Assembly (NCBI RefSeq): GCF_004006235.1
Contig: NZ_CP034753.1
Coordinates: 3,472,001 to 3,536,000, forward strand
DNA length: 64,000 bases
Direction: 5' to 3'
Origin: Agromyces sp. LHK192
Lineage (GTDB): Bacteria > Actinomycetota > Actinomycetes > Actinomycetales > Microbacteriaceae
Made by a program: the position numbers and the translations under genes. Shown piece after piece: positions 15,240 to 24,429 of the stretch. Each line of letters begins with the position of its first letter. Position 1 is the first letter of the stretch. The notes below the pieces were generated by a model. That model ran no database searches and had not been told where the DNA came from. It saw only the letters and a list, made by a program, of their open reading frames with translations.

Positions 15240-16205
15240 TTAGCCCGCAGACGCCGTGTCGAGGATCTCGACGACGAAGACGAGCGTCTTGCCGCCGAGC
15301 TCGTGCGCGGCCGGGTCGGTGCCGTAGCCGTACTCCGGCGGGATCGTGACGACGAGCTTCGTGCCGACCTTCTGGCCGACGAGCGCGGCGCCGAAGCCCT
15401 GGATCACGCCGTCGGTCGAGAAGCTCGCGGGCTCGCCGCGCTCGTACGAGCTGTCGAAGGTCTCCTTGGTATCCCAGTCGATGCCCTCGTAGTTGAGCGT
15501 GACCGTGTCGCCGGCCTGCACCTCGGCGCCATCGCCCTCCTCGAGGACGGCCAGTTCGAGTTCCGTCGACGCCGGCGCGTCGGGGATGACCACGGTCGGT
15601 GCCGCGTCGTCGTTGAAGGTGATCTCGGGGACGTTCTCGGTCCACTCGGCCGGGGTGAGCGGCTGCACCTCGCCGGTGACGTCGGCGACGATGACGACCG
15701 CCTCGTTCGGGCCGACGCCGATGGTCTCGTTGCCCTGTTCGCCGTAGACGTCGGCGGCCGGCGCGACGGTCACGGTGCGGGTCCCGATCGGCACGCAGTC
15801 GATCGCGGCGGTGAATCCGGGGAGCGTCGCCTCGTCGCCGACGCCGAGCTGCGCGGGCTGCGAGACGAGCTGCTCGCCGGTGACCGACGAGTACATGCTG
15901 ATCACGACGTCGACGACGTCGCCGGGCGCCGTGGTCTCGCCGTCGCCCTCGATGAGGATCGTGCGCTGGAGCTCGTCGGTCTCGACCGGCGTGGTGAAGG
16001 TCGCGACCGGTGCCGCCGTGCCGAACTCGCCCTCGACCTGCACGCCGTCGGAGAGGTCGCCGGACGAGAGGTCCTGGCACTCGGCGGTGGCCGCCTCGGT
16101 CGCGGTCGGCTCGGCCCCTTCGGGCGACGAGGCGCATCCGGCGAGGACCAGGGCGGAGGTGACGGCGAGCGCGATGGGCGCACCGCGGCGCATGGCGCGA
16201 TTCAT
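15240..16205 (-). CDS. FKBP-type peptidyl-prolyl isomerase lipoprotein, two domains
   Basis: 321 residues from the ATG at 16205 (MNRAMRRGAP); a GTG 12 bases upstream is the alternative. The leader IALAVTSALVLAGC is a type II signal peptide with lipobox LAGC, followed by an Ala/Glu/Thr linker. Two FKBP-like units follow. The first (about 75-190) is divergent. The second (about 215-321) has GDTVTLNYEGIDWDTKETFDSSYERG, VIQGFGAALVGQKVGTKLVVTIPPEYGYG and LVFVVEILD, matching the FKBP active-site strands. Anchored to the outer face of the membrane, it should help fold secreted proteins by cis-trans proline isomerisation. Confidence 0.9.
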   Translation of the reverse strand: MNRAMRRGAPIALAVTSALVLAGCASSPEGAEPTATEAATAECQDLSSGDLSDGVQVEGEFGTAAPVATFTTPVETDELQRTILIEGDGETTAPGDVVDVVISMYSSVTGEQLVSQPAQLGVGDEATLPGFTAAIDCVPIGTRTVTVAPAADVYGEQGNETIGVGPNEAVVIVADVTGEVQPLTPAEWTENVPEITFNDDAAPTVVIPDAPASTELELAVLEEGDGAEVQAGDTVTLNYEGIDWDTKETFDSSYERGEPASFSTDGVIQGFGAALVGQKVGTKLVVTIPPEYGYGTDPAAHELGGKTLVFVVEILDTASAG

Positions 16206-16372
16206 GGGAGGTCTCACTTCGATCGAAGGGCAGGACCCGTACAGTCTGCCGCCTCCGCATCACGATTGCCTGAACGGGCCCCGCTGACGCCCGGCGGGCG
16301 ATCGGCGAGGGCGGCCGCGATGCAGGAATTCGGCGCAACCCGTCGCCCGGTGCCGCCCGCGCACGGCATGAT
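16206..16372. promoter_or_regulatory. Divergent promoter region, FKBP and methyltransferase genes
   Basis: A 167-base spacer between divergent genes. Before the rightward gene, CATGAT (16367-16372) could be a -10 element placing transcription at or near ATG 16379, which would make that mRNA leaderless. No SD is seen for either gene and no clear -35 is found. Confidence 0.3.
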
Positions 16373-17593
16373 ATGCCCATGGGGGAAGCAATACTCGGCG
16401 ACGACCGGATGCGGCACTTCGTGCACGATTCCGACCGGTTCGCCGCACTCGACGCCGAGATCTGGGAGCCGATCTCACTCGCGACCGTCCTGCGCTCAGC
16501 GCCGCAGGTCGGGGAACTCGTGCTCGACGCGTGCTGCGGCAGCGGTGCGTCGGCCGTGCCGACCGCTGAACTGGTCGGAATCGAAGGGCTGGTCGACGCC
16601 GTCGATCTCGCCGAGCCGATGCTCGGGCACGCGAGGTCGCGCGCCGACGCGTTCGGAGCGGCCGACGGGCTGCTGCCGCAACTCCGGTTCCACGCCGACG
16701 ACGCGAGCACGTGGGAGACGGTCGGCTACGACCTCGTGCAGTGCGTGCTCGGGGTGTTCTTCTTCGACGACGTCGACGCGGGGGCGCGCCATCTCGCGTC
16801 GCGAGCGAGGCCCGGCGGGCGCCTCGTGCTCACGATCTGGGCGCCGAGCGCGTTCGACGAGTTCGAGCAGGCCCTGTACGCCGCCGTCGAGGCGGAGGGC
16901 GGCGAAGCCGGCGCCGCCGCCGTCGACCGGCACCGATCGCACCGGGCCGCCCGGAAGGTGCCCGACAGTGCAGGCGGCCTCGCGCACTGGATGCACACGA
17001 TCGGACTCGTCGACGTGCGGGGCGAGGAGGTTCCGCGGCACGTCGACCTCGACGACGACCTCGCGTGGCGGATCGTGCTCGGCACGAGCCGGTCGCGGGT
17101 CATCGCCGACCTCGATGACGAGACACGCGAACGGGTCCGCGTGCGACTCCTCGACACGCTCGCGACGCGCGGGATCGATCGCGTCGACCTCACCGTCCTG
17201 ATCGGCGTCGGTCATCGGCCGGCCGAGGATGCCCCGGCGGACGAGCCCGCGAGGGAGACCGCGGTCGCGGTCGCCGAGCCGGCGACGGACGTCGCCATCG
17301 CGATCGCGGAACCCGACGCGGAGGTGGCGACCACCGAGACGGATGCCGCAGCCGCGCCCCGGGCCGATTCCGAGAGCGAGTCCGGACCCGACTCCGAGGG
17401 CGAGCCCGGACCCGACCTCGACCCCGAGGCATCCGCCCCGGTCGAGCCGGACGCGAAGGCGGCGAAGAAGGAGAAGAAGGCGAAGCGGAAGGAGGAGCGC
17501 AAGCGCCGCCGCGAGCGCGACGAGGACGAGGCCGAGACCGAGACCGAAGTCGAGGACGAGGCCGAAGACGAGGCAGCGCCCGAGACGACGTGA
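16373..17593 (+). CDS. SAM-dependent methyltransferase with charged C-terminal tail
   Basis: 406 residues; starts at 16373 or 16379. The first 285 residues form a class I methyltransferase. The SAM-binding motif is ELVLDACCGSGASAVPTAELVG, the acidic end of strand 2 is LVDAVDLAEPML, then LRFHADDASTWETVGYDLVQCVLGVFFFDD and ARPGGRLVLTIWAP. This resembles UbiE/COQ5-like small-molecule methyltransferases. The remaining 120 residues are low complexity: an Asp/Glu/Ala/Pro stretch, then the basic block KAAKKEKKAKRKEERKRRRE, then an acidic end (DEAEDEAAPETT). The tail may bind nucleic acid or protein partners; its function is unknown. The substrate cannot be predicted from context. Confidence 0.82.
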   Translation: MPMGEAILGDDRMRHFVHDSDRFAALDAEIWEPISLATVLRSAPQVGELVLDACCGSGASAVPTAELVGIEGLVDAVDLAEPMLGHARSRADAFGAADGLLPQLRFHADDASTWETVGYDLVQCVLGVFFFDDVDAGARHLASRARPGGRLVLTIWAPSAFDEFEQALYAAVEAEGGEAGAAAVDRHRSHRAARKVPDSAGGLAHWMHTIGLVDVRGEEVPRHVDLDDDLAWRIVLGTSRSRVIADLDDETRERVRVRLLDTLATRGIDRVDLTVLIGVGHRPAEDAPADEPARETAVAVAEPATDVAIAIAEPDAEVATTETDAAAAPRADSESESGPDSEGEPGPDLDPEASAPVEPDAKAAKKEKKAKRKEERKRRRERDEDEAETETEVEDEAEDEAAPETT

Positions 17594-17602
17594 CGGTCTC
17601 GC

Positions 17603-18469
17603 TCAGTCCCCCGCCGGCGCGTCTCCCGTCTCGACGGGGCGGTCCTCGCGCGACCACTGGCTCCATGAGCCGGGGAAGAGCGCCGCGTCGATCCCGGCGA
17701 GCGCGAGCGCGACGACCGCGTGCGCACCCGTAACCCCCGAACCGCAGTACGCGCCCACGGCGGCACCGGGCACCGCGCCGGTCGCGGCGAACCGCTCCGC
17801 CAGTGCGTCGGGCGCGAGGAACCGCCCGTCGGCGTCGAGGCTGCCGCCGGACGGCGCCGAACGCGCGCCCGGGATGTGCCCGGCCTTCGGGTCCACCGGT
17901 TCGACCTCGCCGCGGTAGCGCTCGACGGCGCGTGCGTCGAGCAGCACGCCGTCGCGGGCGAGTGCGCCGGCGGCATCCGCGTCGATCACCGGCATCGACC
18001 CGAATCGCGCGGTCGCGTCGCCGGGCGGCGGCACGACGTCGCCGGGTTCGAGCGGATGCCCCGCCCCGATCCAGCCGGCGAGCGCGCCGTCGAGGAGGCG
18101 CACGTCGGCGAACCCGGCGTGCCGCAGCAGCCACCAGGCCCGGGCCGACGACTGGTTGCCGAGGTCGTCCATGACGACGACCGTGTCGCCGTCGCGCAGG
18201 CCCCACCGCCGCATCGCGCGGGTGAAGGCGGCCTCGTCGGGGAGCGGGTGGCGACCCGCCCCGTCACGGCCGTGGTCGGCGAGTTCGGCGTCGAGGTCGA
18301 CGTAGACCGCGCCGGGCACGTGGCCGTCGAGGTAGGCGGGCCGGCCGTCGGGCTGCTGCAGGCTCCACCGCACGTCGAGCACGACCGTGCGCGGCGCACC
18401 CGGATCGCGCTGCTCGGCGTCCGCTGCGAGCCGGGCGGCGAGGTCGTCGGGCTGGATCAGGATCGGCAT
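17603..18469 (-). CDS. sseA: 3-mercaptopyruvate/thiosulfate sulfurtransferase, two rhodanese domains
   Basis: 288 residues with tandem rhodanese domains. The N-terminal domain is inactive (VVLDVRWSLQQPDGRPAYLDGHVPGAVYVDLD), and the C-terminal domain has the active loop YCGSGVTGAH with Cys242 as the sulfur-carrying nucleophile. The loop CGSGVT is the mercaptopyruvate type, as opposed to the CRKGVT loop of thiosulfate rhodanese, so transfer of sulfur from 3-mercaptopyruvate to thiols or cyanide is expected. It is cytosolic with no signal peptide. It is convergent with the methyltransferase (9-base gap) and divergent from the Mrp operon. Confidence 0.9.
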   Translation of the reverse strand: MPILIQPDDLAARLAADAEQRDPGAPRTVVLDVRWSLQQPDGRPAYLDGHVPGAVYVDLDAELADHGRDGAGRHPLPDEAAFTRAMRRWGLRDGDTVVVMDDLGNQSSARAWWLLRHAGFADVRLLDGALAGWIGAGHPLEPGDVVPPPGDATARFGSMPVIDADAAGALARDGVLLDARAVERYRGEVEPVDPKAGHIPGARSAPSGGSLDADGRFLAPDALAERFAATGAVPGAAVGAYCGSGVTGAHAVVALALAGIDAALFPGSWSQWSREDRPVETGDAPAGD

Positions 18470-18520
18470 CCCTCCATCCTGCCCGTCGGAGCCGCCGCGG
18501 AAGGCGGTCGACCCGCCCGA

Positions 18521-18557
18521 TAGACTGGTGGTTCGGGTCGAAACGCGGGTGAGGAGG
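18521..18557 (+). promoter_or_regulatory. Promoter -10 and ribosome-binding site of the mrp operon
   Basis: TAGACT (18521-18526) is a good -10 element, and GAGGAGG (18551-18557) is a strong SD four bases before ATG 18562. The -35 is not clear. This appears to be the only promoter of the six-gene operon. Confidence 0.5.
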
Positions 18558-18561
18558 TTGG

Positions 18562-21500
18562 ATGCTCTTCAGCCTCGTCGCGTTCGGCGCGTTGTCGATC
18601 CTCACGCCGCTGCTCACGAGGTTCCTCGGGCGCCGTGTCTTCCTGCTGCTCGCCGTGCTGCCCGCCGCCGTGTTCGTGCTGCTGCTCGCGTGGCTGCCCG
18701 GCGTGCTGGCCGGCACGCCCGTCGTCGAGTCGGTCGAGTGGATCCCGGCGCTCGACATCGCGCTGAGCTTCCGCCTCGACGCGCTGGCCCTGCTGTTGGC
18801 GCTCGTCGTCACGGGCGTCGGCGCGCTCGTGCTCGTCTACTGCACCTGGTACTTCGACGACGACGAGCCGTCGCTCGGCCGATTCGCCGGGCTGCTGCTC
18901 GCGTTCGCGGGCGTCATGCTCGGGCTCGTCACGAGCGACGACGTGTACGTGCTGTTCACGTTCTGGGAGGCGACGAGCGTGCTCTCGTACCTCCTGATCG
19001 GCCACTACACGGGTCGCAAGGAGAGCCGCGGCGCCGCGCTCCAGGCCCTCACGGTGACGACGTTCGGCGGCCTGGCGATGCTCGTCGGGCTCGTGCTGCT
19101 CTCGGTCGAGGGCGGCACCACCTCGCTGTCCGAACTCGTCGCGAACCCCGTCACGGGGGCCGCGGGCGAGTGGGGCGTCGCCCTCGTGCTCGTCGGTGCG
19201 ATCTCCAAGAGCGCGCTCGTGCCGTTCCACTTCTGGCTCCCCGCGGCCATGGCCGCGCCGACCCCCGTGAGCGCCTACCTGCACGCCGCGGCGATGGTGA
19301 AGGCCGGCGTGTACCTCATCGCCCGCCTCGCGCCCGGGTACGCCGACCTCGAGGTGTGGCATCCGATCGTGGTCGTCATCGGCGGCCTGACGATGCTCGT
19401 CGGCGGCTGGCGGGCGCTGCGCCAGTACGACCTGAAGCTGATGCTCGCGTACGGCACGGTCAGCCAGCTCGGCTTCCTCGTGCTCGTCACCGGCTTCGGC
19501 ACGCGCGACGCGGCGCTGGCGGGCGTCGCGCTGCTGCTCGCGCACGCGCTGTTCAAGGCGGCGCTGTTCCTCGTCGTCGGCATCGTCGACCACGCCGCGG
19601 GCACCCGCGACTGGCGGAAGCTCTCGGGTGTCGGGCGGCGGATGCCCGTGGTGGCGACCGCGGCGATGCTCGCGGCCGCGTCGATGGCGGGCATCCCGCC
19701 GCTGCTCGGGTTCGTGGCCAAGGAGGGCGTGCTCACCGCCTTCCTCGAAGCGGCGACGGAGGGCACGGCCGGGCCTGCGGCGTGGGCGTGGCTCGCGCTC
19801 ATCGCGACCGTCGCCGGCTCGGTGCTCACGGTCGCCTACAGCGTGCGGTTCGTGTGGGGCGCGTTCTGGACCCGCCCCTCGATCGAGCCGACCCCGCTGC
19901 ACCGGCCCAGCCCGCTCATCACCGTCGCCCCGGCCGTGCTCGCCGCAGCGAGCGTCGTCGCCGCGTTCGCGATCGCCGGGATCGAGCCGCTGCTCACCGC
20001 CTATGCCGACACCCTCGCCGGGCCGCACGAATACCACCTCGCGCTCTGGCACGGATTCGAACCGGCGCTGTGGATCTCGCTGGCGGTCTTCGCGCTCGGC
20101 GCCCTCCTCGTGTGGGGTCGCGCGCGCGTCGCGCGCCTGCAGGCCGCGATGCCGCACCTCGTCGACGCGGGGCGCGGGTACCTCGGCATCGTGTCGGTCA
20201 TCGACCGGTTCGCCGCGCGGCTCACGAGCCTCATCCAGGCCGGCGGACTGCCCGGCTACCTCGCGCTCATCATGGTCGTGTTCATCGGCGGGCTCGGCGT
20301 CGCGGCCATCGCGAACTCGACCTGGCCCGGGTCGGTGCGCCTGTGGGACTACCCCTCGCAGCCGTTCATCGCGTTCGTCATGGCGGTCGCCGGCGTCGCA
20401 GCGGCCATCGTCCGGCAGCGGATGACCGCGGTGCTGCTCGTCAGCGTCACCGGGTACGGCCTCGTGCTGCTGTTCGGCATGTCGGGGGCGCCCGACCTCG
20501 CCCTCACACAGGCGCTCGTCGAGACCATCGTCATCGTCGTGTTCGTGCTGGTGCTGCGCCGCCTGCCGAAGCAGATCGCGCAACAGCACCCGCCCGTGCA
20601 CCGGGCGGCCCGCATCACGATCGGCGTGCTCTCCGGCGCGGTGATGGGCGTCATCGGCTTCATCGCGCTCGGCGCACGGGTCGAGCCGACCATCGCGGGC
20701 GGCCTGCCCGCCCTCGCGATCGAGGCGCACGGCAAGAACATCGTCAACGTGATGCTCGTCGACCTGCGCGCGTGGGACACGCTCGGCGAGATCGCCGTGC
20801 TCGTCGCGGTCGCCACCGGCGTCGCGAGCCTGCTGTTCGTCTCCGGGCGCACGGGCGGCGCGCCCCGGCTCGACGCGGACTTCGACCGCCGCAACCGGCT
20901 CCGCCCTGTTCCCGAGCCCGCATCGAGCATCCGCGCGCCGCGGCCGGGCCGAGCAGAAGCCGCCGGGCGCACGGATGCCTCGGCGGGCGGCGGCTCGAAG
21001 CGGGCGGCCGACGCCGCCTCGGACGCCGCCTCCACTCGGCAGACCTGGCTCATCGCCGGGCGCACGCTCTCGCCGCGGCGACGCTCGATCCTCATCGAGG
21101 TGCTCGTGCGCCTGCTCTTCCACCCCGCGATCGTGGTGTCGGTGTACCTGCTGTTCGTCGGCCACAACGCGCCGGGCGGCGGCTTCGCCGGCGGGCTGCT
21201 CGCGGGCCTCGCGCTCGTCGCCCGGTACCTGGCCGGCGGCCGGTACGAACTCGGCGAGGCCGCGCCCATCGACGCCGGGCGCCTGCTCGGCACCGGCTTG
21301 TTCCTGGCCGCCGGCACGGCCGCGTCGTCGCTCGTGTTCGGCCTCACGGTCTTCGAGTCGAGCTGGTTCGAGCTCGACGTGCCGGTGCTCGGCACCCTGT
21401 CGATCGGCACCTCGACGCTGTTCGACATCGGGGTGTACCTCGTCGTCGTCGGGCTGGTGCTCGACATCCTGCGCTCGCTCGGCGCCGAGGTCGACCGCCA

Positions 21501-21606
21501 GCAGGAGGAGGCCGACGAGGGCGACGGCGCGCAGCCCGAGGCATCCGAGCCCGGAGTTCCCGCCCCGACGGCACCGGCCGCCGACCGGCAGGGGGTGACG
21601 CGATGA
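18562..21606 (+). CDS. mrpA: Mrp Na+/H+ antiporter subunit A with fused subunit B domain
   Basis: 1014 residues. The first 500 residues form the NuoL/MrpA proton-channel fold: LVLVYCTWYFDDDEPSLGRFAGLL, LLGLVTSDDVYVLFTFWEATSVLSYLLIGH, and the helix with KSALVPFHFWLPAAMAAPTPVSAYLHAAAMVKAG carrying the conserved Lys. A second membrane region (about 560-760) and a low-complexity linker (about 775-830) follow. The end is an MrpB-like domain (HPAIVVSVYLLFVGHNAPGGGFAGGLLAG). A separate mrpB is absent, so the fusion supplies both. The complex extrudes Na+ in exchange for H+ and supports pH and salt tolerance. It overlaps mrpC by four bases. Confidence 0.95.
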   Translation: MLFSLVAFGALSILTPLLTRFLGRRVFLLLAVLPAAVFVLLLAWLPGVLAGTPVVESVEWIPALDIALSFRLDALALLLALVVTGVGALVLVYCTWYFDDDEPSLGRFAGLLLAFAGVMLGLVTSDDVYVLFTFWEATSVLSYLLIGHYTGRKESRGAALQALTVTTFGGLAMLVGLVLLSVEGGTTSLSELVANPVTGAAGEWGVALVLVGAISKSALVPFHFWLPAAMAAPTPVSAYLHAAAMVKAGVYLIARLAPGYADLEVWHPIVVVIGGLTMLVGGWRALRQYDLKLMLAYGTVSQLGFLVLVTGFGTRDAALAGVALLLAHALFKAALFLVVGIVDHAAGTRDWRKLSGVGRRMPVVATAAMLAAASMAGIPPLLGFVAKEGVLTAFLEAATEGTAGPAAWAWLALIATVAGSVLTVAYSVRFVWGAFWTRPSIEPTPLHRPSPLITVAPAVLAAASVVAAFAIAGIEPLLTAYADTLAGPHEYHLALWHGFEPALWISLAVFALGALLVWGRARVARLQAAMPHLVDAGRGYLGIVSVIDRFAARLTSLIQAGGLPGYLALIMVVFIGGLGVAAIANSTWPGSVRLWDYPSQPFIAFVMAVAGVAAAIVRQRMTAVLLVSVTGYGLVLLFGMSGAPDLALTQALVETIVIVVFVLVLRRLPKQIAQQHPPVHRAARITIGVLSGAVMGVIGFIALGARVEPTIAGGLPALAIEAHGKNIVNVMLVDLRAWDTLGEIAVLVAVATGVASLLFVSGRTGGAPRLDADFDRRNRLRPVPEPASSIRAPRPGRAEAAGRTDASAGGGSKRAADAASDAASTRQTWLIAGRTLSPRRRSILIEVLVRLLFHPAIVVSVYLLFVGHNAPGGGFAGGLLAGLALVARYLAGGRYELGEAAPIDAGRLLGTGLFLAAGTAASSLVFGLTVFESSWFELDVPVLGTLSIGTSTLFDIGVYLVVVGLVLDILRSLGAEVDRQQEEADEGDGAQPEASEPGVPAPTAPAADRQGVTR

Positions 21607-22070
21607 CCGCCTCGCTCACCCTCGTGGTGCTGATGGCCGTGCTGTTCGGCGCGGGCATCGCCATCATGCTCGAACGCAGCCTCACCCGCGTGCTCATCGG
21701 GTTCCTGCTCGTCGGCAACGCCGTGAACCTGCTGATCTACCTGATGAGCGGGATGCCCGGACTCGCGCCGATCCTGAACGACGGCGTCGATCCCGACGAG
21801 ATCTCCGACCCGCTGCCGCAGGCGTTCGTGCTGACCGCGATCGTGATCAACCTGGGCATCACCGCGTTCATGCTCGCCCTCATCTACCGGTCGTGGTGGC
21901 TGGCGCAGCTCGGCGAGAAGGGCGACCTGGTCGACGACGACGCCGAGCTCGAGGAGGACGCCGAGGAGGCCGCCGACCTCATCCGCTCGTCGTCGGCCGA
22001 CGACCTGGCGATCCAGCAGATCATCGATGCGAGCGACGAGGAACCCGACGAGGAGGTGGTGCGCCCATGA
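21603..22070 (+). CDS. mrpC: Mrp antiporter subunit C (NuoK-like)
   Basis: 155 residues. Three membrane helices (LTLVVLMAVLFGAGIAIML, RVLIGFLLVGNAVNLLIYLMS, LTAIVINLGITAFMLALIYRSW) match the NuoK/MrpC fold, with GNAVNLLI and the conserved helix-2 features. The 45-residue acidic tail (DLVDDDAELEEDAEEAADL to the end) is longer than in most MrpC proteins and lies in the cytosol. Start and stop overlap neighbours in ATGA fashion, so it is made in step with MrpA and MrpD. Confidence 0.93.
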   Translation: MTASLTLVVLMAVLFGAGIAIMLERSLTRVLIGFLLVGNAVNLLIYLMSGMPGLAPILNDGVDPDEISDPLPQAFVLTAIVINLGITAFMLALIYRSWWLAQLGEKGDLVDDDAELEEDAEEAADLIRSSSADDLAIQQIIDASDEEPDEEVVRP

Positions 22071-23674
22071 CCACCGAATCCGTCGCCCAGGCCCTCGTGC
22101 CGCTGCTGGTGCTGCTGCCGCTGCTGGGCGCTGCGACCGCGCTCATCCTCGGCCGCCACCGCCGCGCCCAGATGGCGGTGTCGACGAGCGTGCTGGCCGC
22201 GGTCGCCGCGATCGCCGCCGTGCTGCTCGCGATCGTCGACCGCACCGGAGCGGGCATCGTCGTCGCGGTCGGCGCGTGGGAGCCGCCGTTCGGCATCGTG
22301 CTCGTCGTCGACCGGCTCTCGGCGATCATGGTGCTCATCTCGGCGCTCGTGCTGCTCGGCGTCCTCGTCTACGCGGTCGGGCAGGGCATCGCCGACCAGC
22401 ACCGCGAGACGCCGGTGTCGATCTTCCACCCGTCGTACCTGATCCTCGCGGCAGGCGTCTGCAACGCGTTCATCGCGGGCGACCTGTTCAACCTGTACGT
22501 CGGGTTCGAGATCCTGCTCGCGGCGAGCTACGTGCTGCTCACCCTCGGCGGCACCGGCGAGCGCATTCGAGCCGGCGTGACGTACATCATCGTCAGCCTC
22601 GTCTCATCGCTGTTCTTCCTGTCGGCGATCGCACTCATCTACGGTGCGACGGGAACCGCGAACCTCGCGCAGCTCTCGGTGCGGCTCGGCGCGCTGCCCG
22701 CCGACGTGCAGCTCATCCTGCACCTGCTGCTGCTCCTCGCGTTCGGCATCAAGGCGGCGGTGTTCCCGCTGTCGTTCTGGCTGCCCGACTCGTACCCGAC
22801 CGCGCCCGCGCCGGTCACGGCGGTGTTCGCCGGCCTGCTCACGAAGGTCGGCGTGTACGCGATCATCCGCACCGAGACGCTGATCTTCGCCGACTCCGAC
22901 CTCTCGACGGCGCTGCTCGTCGTCGGCGGCCTGACCATGCTCGTCGGCATCCTCGGCGCGCTGACCCAGGCCGACATCAAGCGACTGCTGTCGTACACGC
23001 TGGTCAGCCACATCGGCTACATGATCTTCGGCATCGGACTCGCCACCGAGCTCGGCATCGCCGCCACGATCTACTACGTCGTCCACCACATCACCGTGCA
23101 GACCGCGCTGTTCCTCACGACCGGGCTCATCGAGCGCTTCGGCGGCGACACGTCGATCACGCGGCTCGCGGGGCTGCTGAAGGCGTCGCCGCTGCTCGCG
23201 ATCCTGTTCTTCATCCCGGCGCTGAACCTCGGGGGCATCCCGCCGTTCTCCGGATTCCTCGGCAAGGTCGGACTGTTCGTCGCCGGCGCCGAGGGCGCGC
23301 CGCAGGCGGTCGGCGGACCCGCCTGGCTCACGTGGGCGGTCATCGCGGCCGGAGCTGCGACCTCGCTCATCACGCTGTACGCGCTCACCCGGTTCTGGAA
23401 CATGGCGTTCTGGCGTGGACGCGACGAGCTCGAGGCCGGCTACGAATCGGTGCTGCTCGAGCAGGTGCAGGAGTGGGACGGCTCGTCGCCGATCGCGACC
23501 GCGAAGCGCACGACCCCGTGGCTCATGGTCACCGCGACCACCGGCCTCGTCGCCCTGACGCTGCTGCTCACCGTGTTCGCCGGGCCCCTGTTCGACCTCG
23601 CCGGCCGTGCGGCCGCGAACCTCACCGACGCCGAGACGTACATCTCGATGGTCTTCCCGGGAGGCATCCGATGA
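22067..23674 (+). CDS. mrpD: Mrp antiporter subunit D (NuoM/N-like)
   Basis: 535 residues, about 14 membrane helices, of the antiporter-like NuoL/M/N family. Signatures include FIAGDLFNLYVGFEILLAASYVLLTLGG (conserved Glu), LLLAFGIKAAVFPLSFWLPDSYPTAPAPVTAVFAGLLTKVGVYAI (two conserved Lys) and IKRLLSYTLVSHIGYMIFGIG. These charged residues line the proton path. ATG 22067 overlaps the mrpC stop. A partner of MrpA in the antiporter complex. Confidence 0.95.
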   Translation: MTTESVAQALVPLLVLLPLLGAATALILGRHRRAQMAVSTSVLAAVAAIAAVLLAIVDRTGAGIVVAVGAWEPPFGIVLVVDRLSAIMVLISALVLLGVLVYAVGQGIADQHRETPVSIFHPSYLILAAGVCNAFIAGDLFNLYVGFEILLAASYVLLTLGGTGERIRAGVTYIIVSLVSSLFFLSAIALIYGATGTANLAQLSVRLGALPADVQLILHLLLLLAFGIKAAVFPLSFWLPDSYPTAPAPVTAVFAGLLTKVGVYAIIRTETLIFADSDLSTALLVVGGLTMLVGILGALTQADIKRLLSYTLVSHIGYMIFGIGLATELGIAATIYYVVHHITVQTALFLTTGLIERFGGDTSITRLAGLLKASPLLAILFFIPALNLGGIPPFSGFLGKVGLFVAGAEGAPQAVGGPAWLTWAVIAAGAATSLITLYALTRFWNMAFWRGRDELEAGYESVLLEQVQEWDGSSPIATAKRTTPWLMVTATTGLVALTLLLTVFAGPLFDLAGRAAANLTDAETYISMVFPGGIR

Positions 23675-24429
23675 GCGACGAGCGGATGCCTCAGCCGGCC
23701 GGCTCCGACGCCGTGGGCGCCGGTGCCGCCCGCGTCGGTGACGGAGCCGAGCGGACGCCCCGCGAGCGCCGTGAGCTCACCCGGTGGCAGGCGGTGTGGC
23801 GGCAGGCGCCGCTGCTGCTCGGACTCGTGGTGCTGTGGCTGCTCCTCTGGGACCACATCGACGTGCTCACGTTGGTGACCGGCATCCTGCTCGCCATCGC
23901 CGTGACCCGCGCCCTCTACCTGCCGCCCGTGCTGCTGTCGGGGCGGTTCAACCCGTGGCGAGGGCTGCTGCTCGGGCTCCGCATGATGTTCGACGTGGTC
24001 ACCGCGTCGCTCCAGGTCGCCGCGTTCGCGATCTGGCCGTGGTGGAAGCCGATGAACTCGATCATCACCGTGCAGCTGCTGACGCGCAGCGACCTGGTCA
24101 CGACGCTCACGGCCGAGGCGATCTCGGTCGTGCCCGGCACCGTCGTCGTCGACATCGACCGCGAACGGGGCCTGCTGTACCTGCACGCGCTCGGCACCCG
24201 GACCGAAGCCGACATCGAACGGACGCGGAGCCACGTGCTCAGCACCGAGGAGTTCATCGTCCTCGCGATCGGCACGCACGAGCAGGCCGAGGCGGTGCGC
24301 AGTGAGCGGCGTGAGCGGCGGGCGGCGCGCGCCGCTGCGGCGTCCGGATCGGGCCCCTCCTCCGCCGACGACCGTGCCGTCGACGACCGTACCGTCGGCG
24401 GCGCCCCCGAGCCGAAGGAGCGCGAATGA
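23671..24429 (+). CDS. mrpE: Mrp antiporter subunit E
   Basis: 252 residues; usual MrpE length is about 160-200. A hydrophilic head of 45 residues (MSDERMPQPAGSDAV) precedes two or three membrane helices (APLLLGLVVLWLLLWDHIDVLTLVTGILLAIAVTRALYLP). The MrpE core follows: MMFDVVTASLQVAAFAIWP, then NSIITVQLLTRSDLVTTLTAEAISVVPGTVVVDID and LHALGTRTEADIERTRSHVL. The tail is Arg/Ala-rich. It overlaps mrpD and mrpF by four bases each. MrpE is needed for assembly or full activity of the complex in other bacteria. Confidence 0.93.
   Translation: MSDERMPQPAGSDAVGAGAARVGDGAERTPRERRELTRWQAVWRQAPLLLGLVVLWLLLWDHIDVLTLVTGILLAIAVTRALYLPPVLLSGRFNPWRGLLLGLRMMFDVVTASLQVAAFAIWPWWKPMNSIITVQLLTRSDLVTTLTAEAISVVPGTVVVDIDRERGLLYLHALGTRTEADIERTRSHVLSTEEFIVLAIGTHEQAEAVRSERRERRAARAAAASGSGPSSADDRAVDDRTVGGAPEPKERE

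Noticed and set aside
18457..21165. Minus-strand 902-codon frame opposite mrpA
   Set aside because: Low-complexity Asp/Glu/Arg/His translation without family features; mrpA on the other strand is unmistakable.
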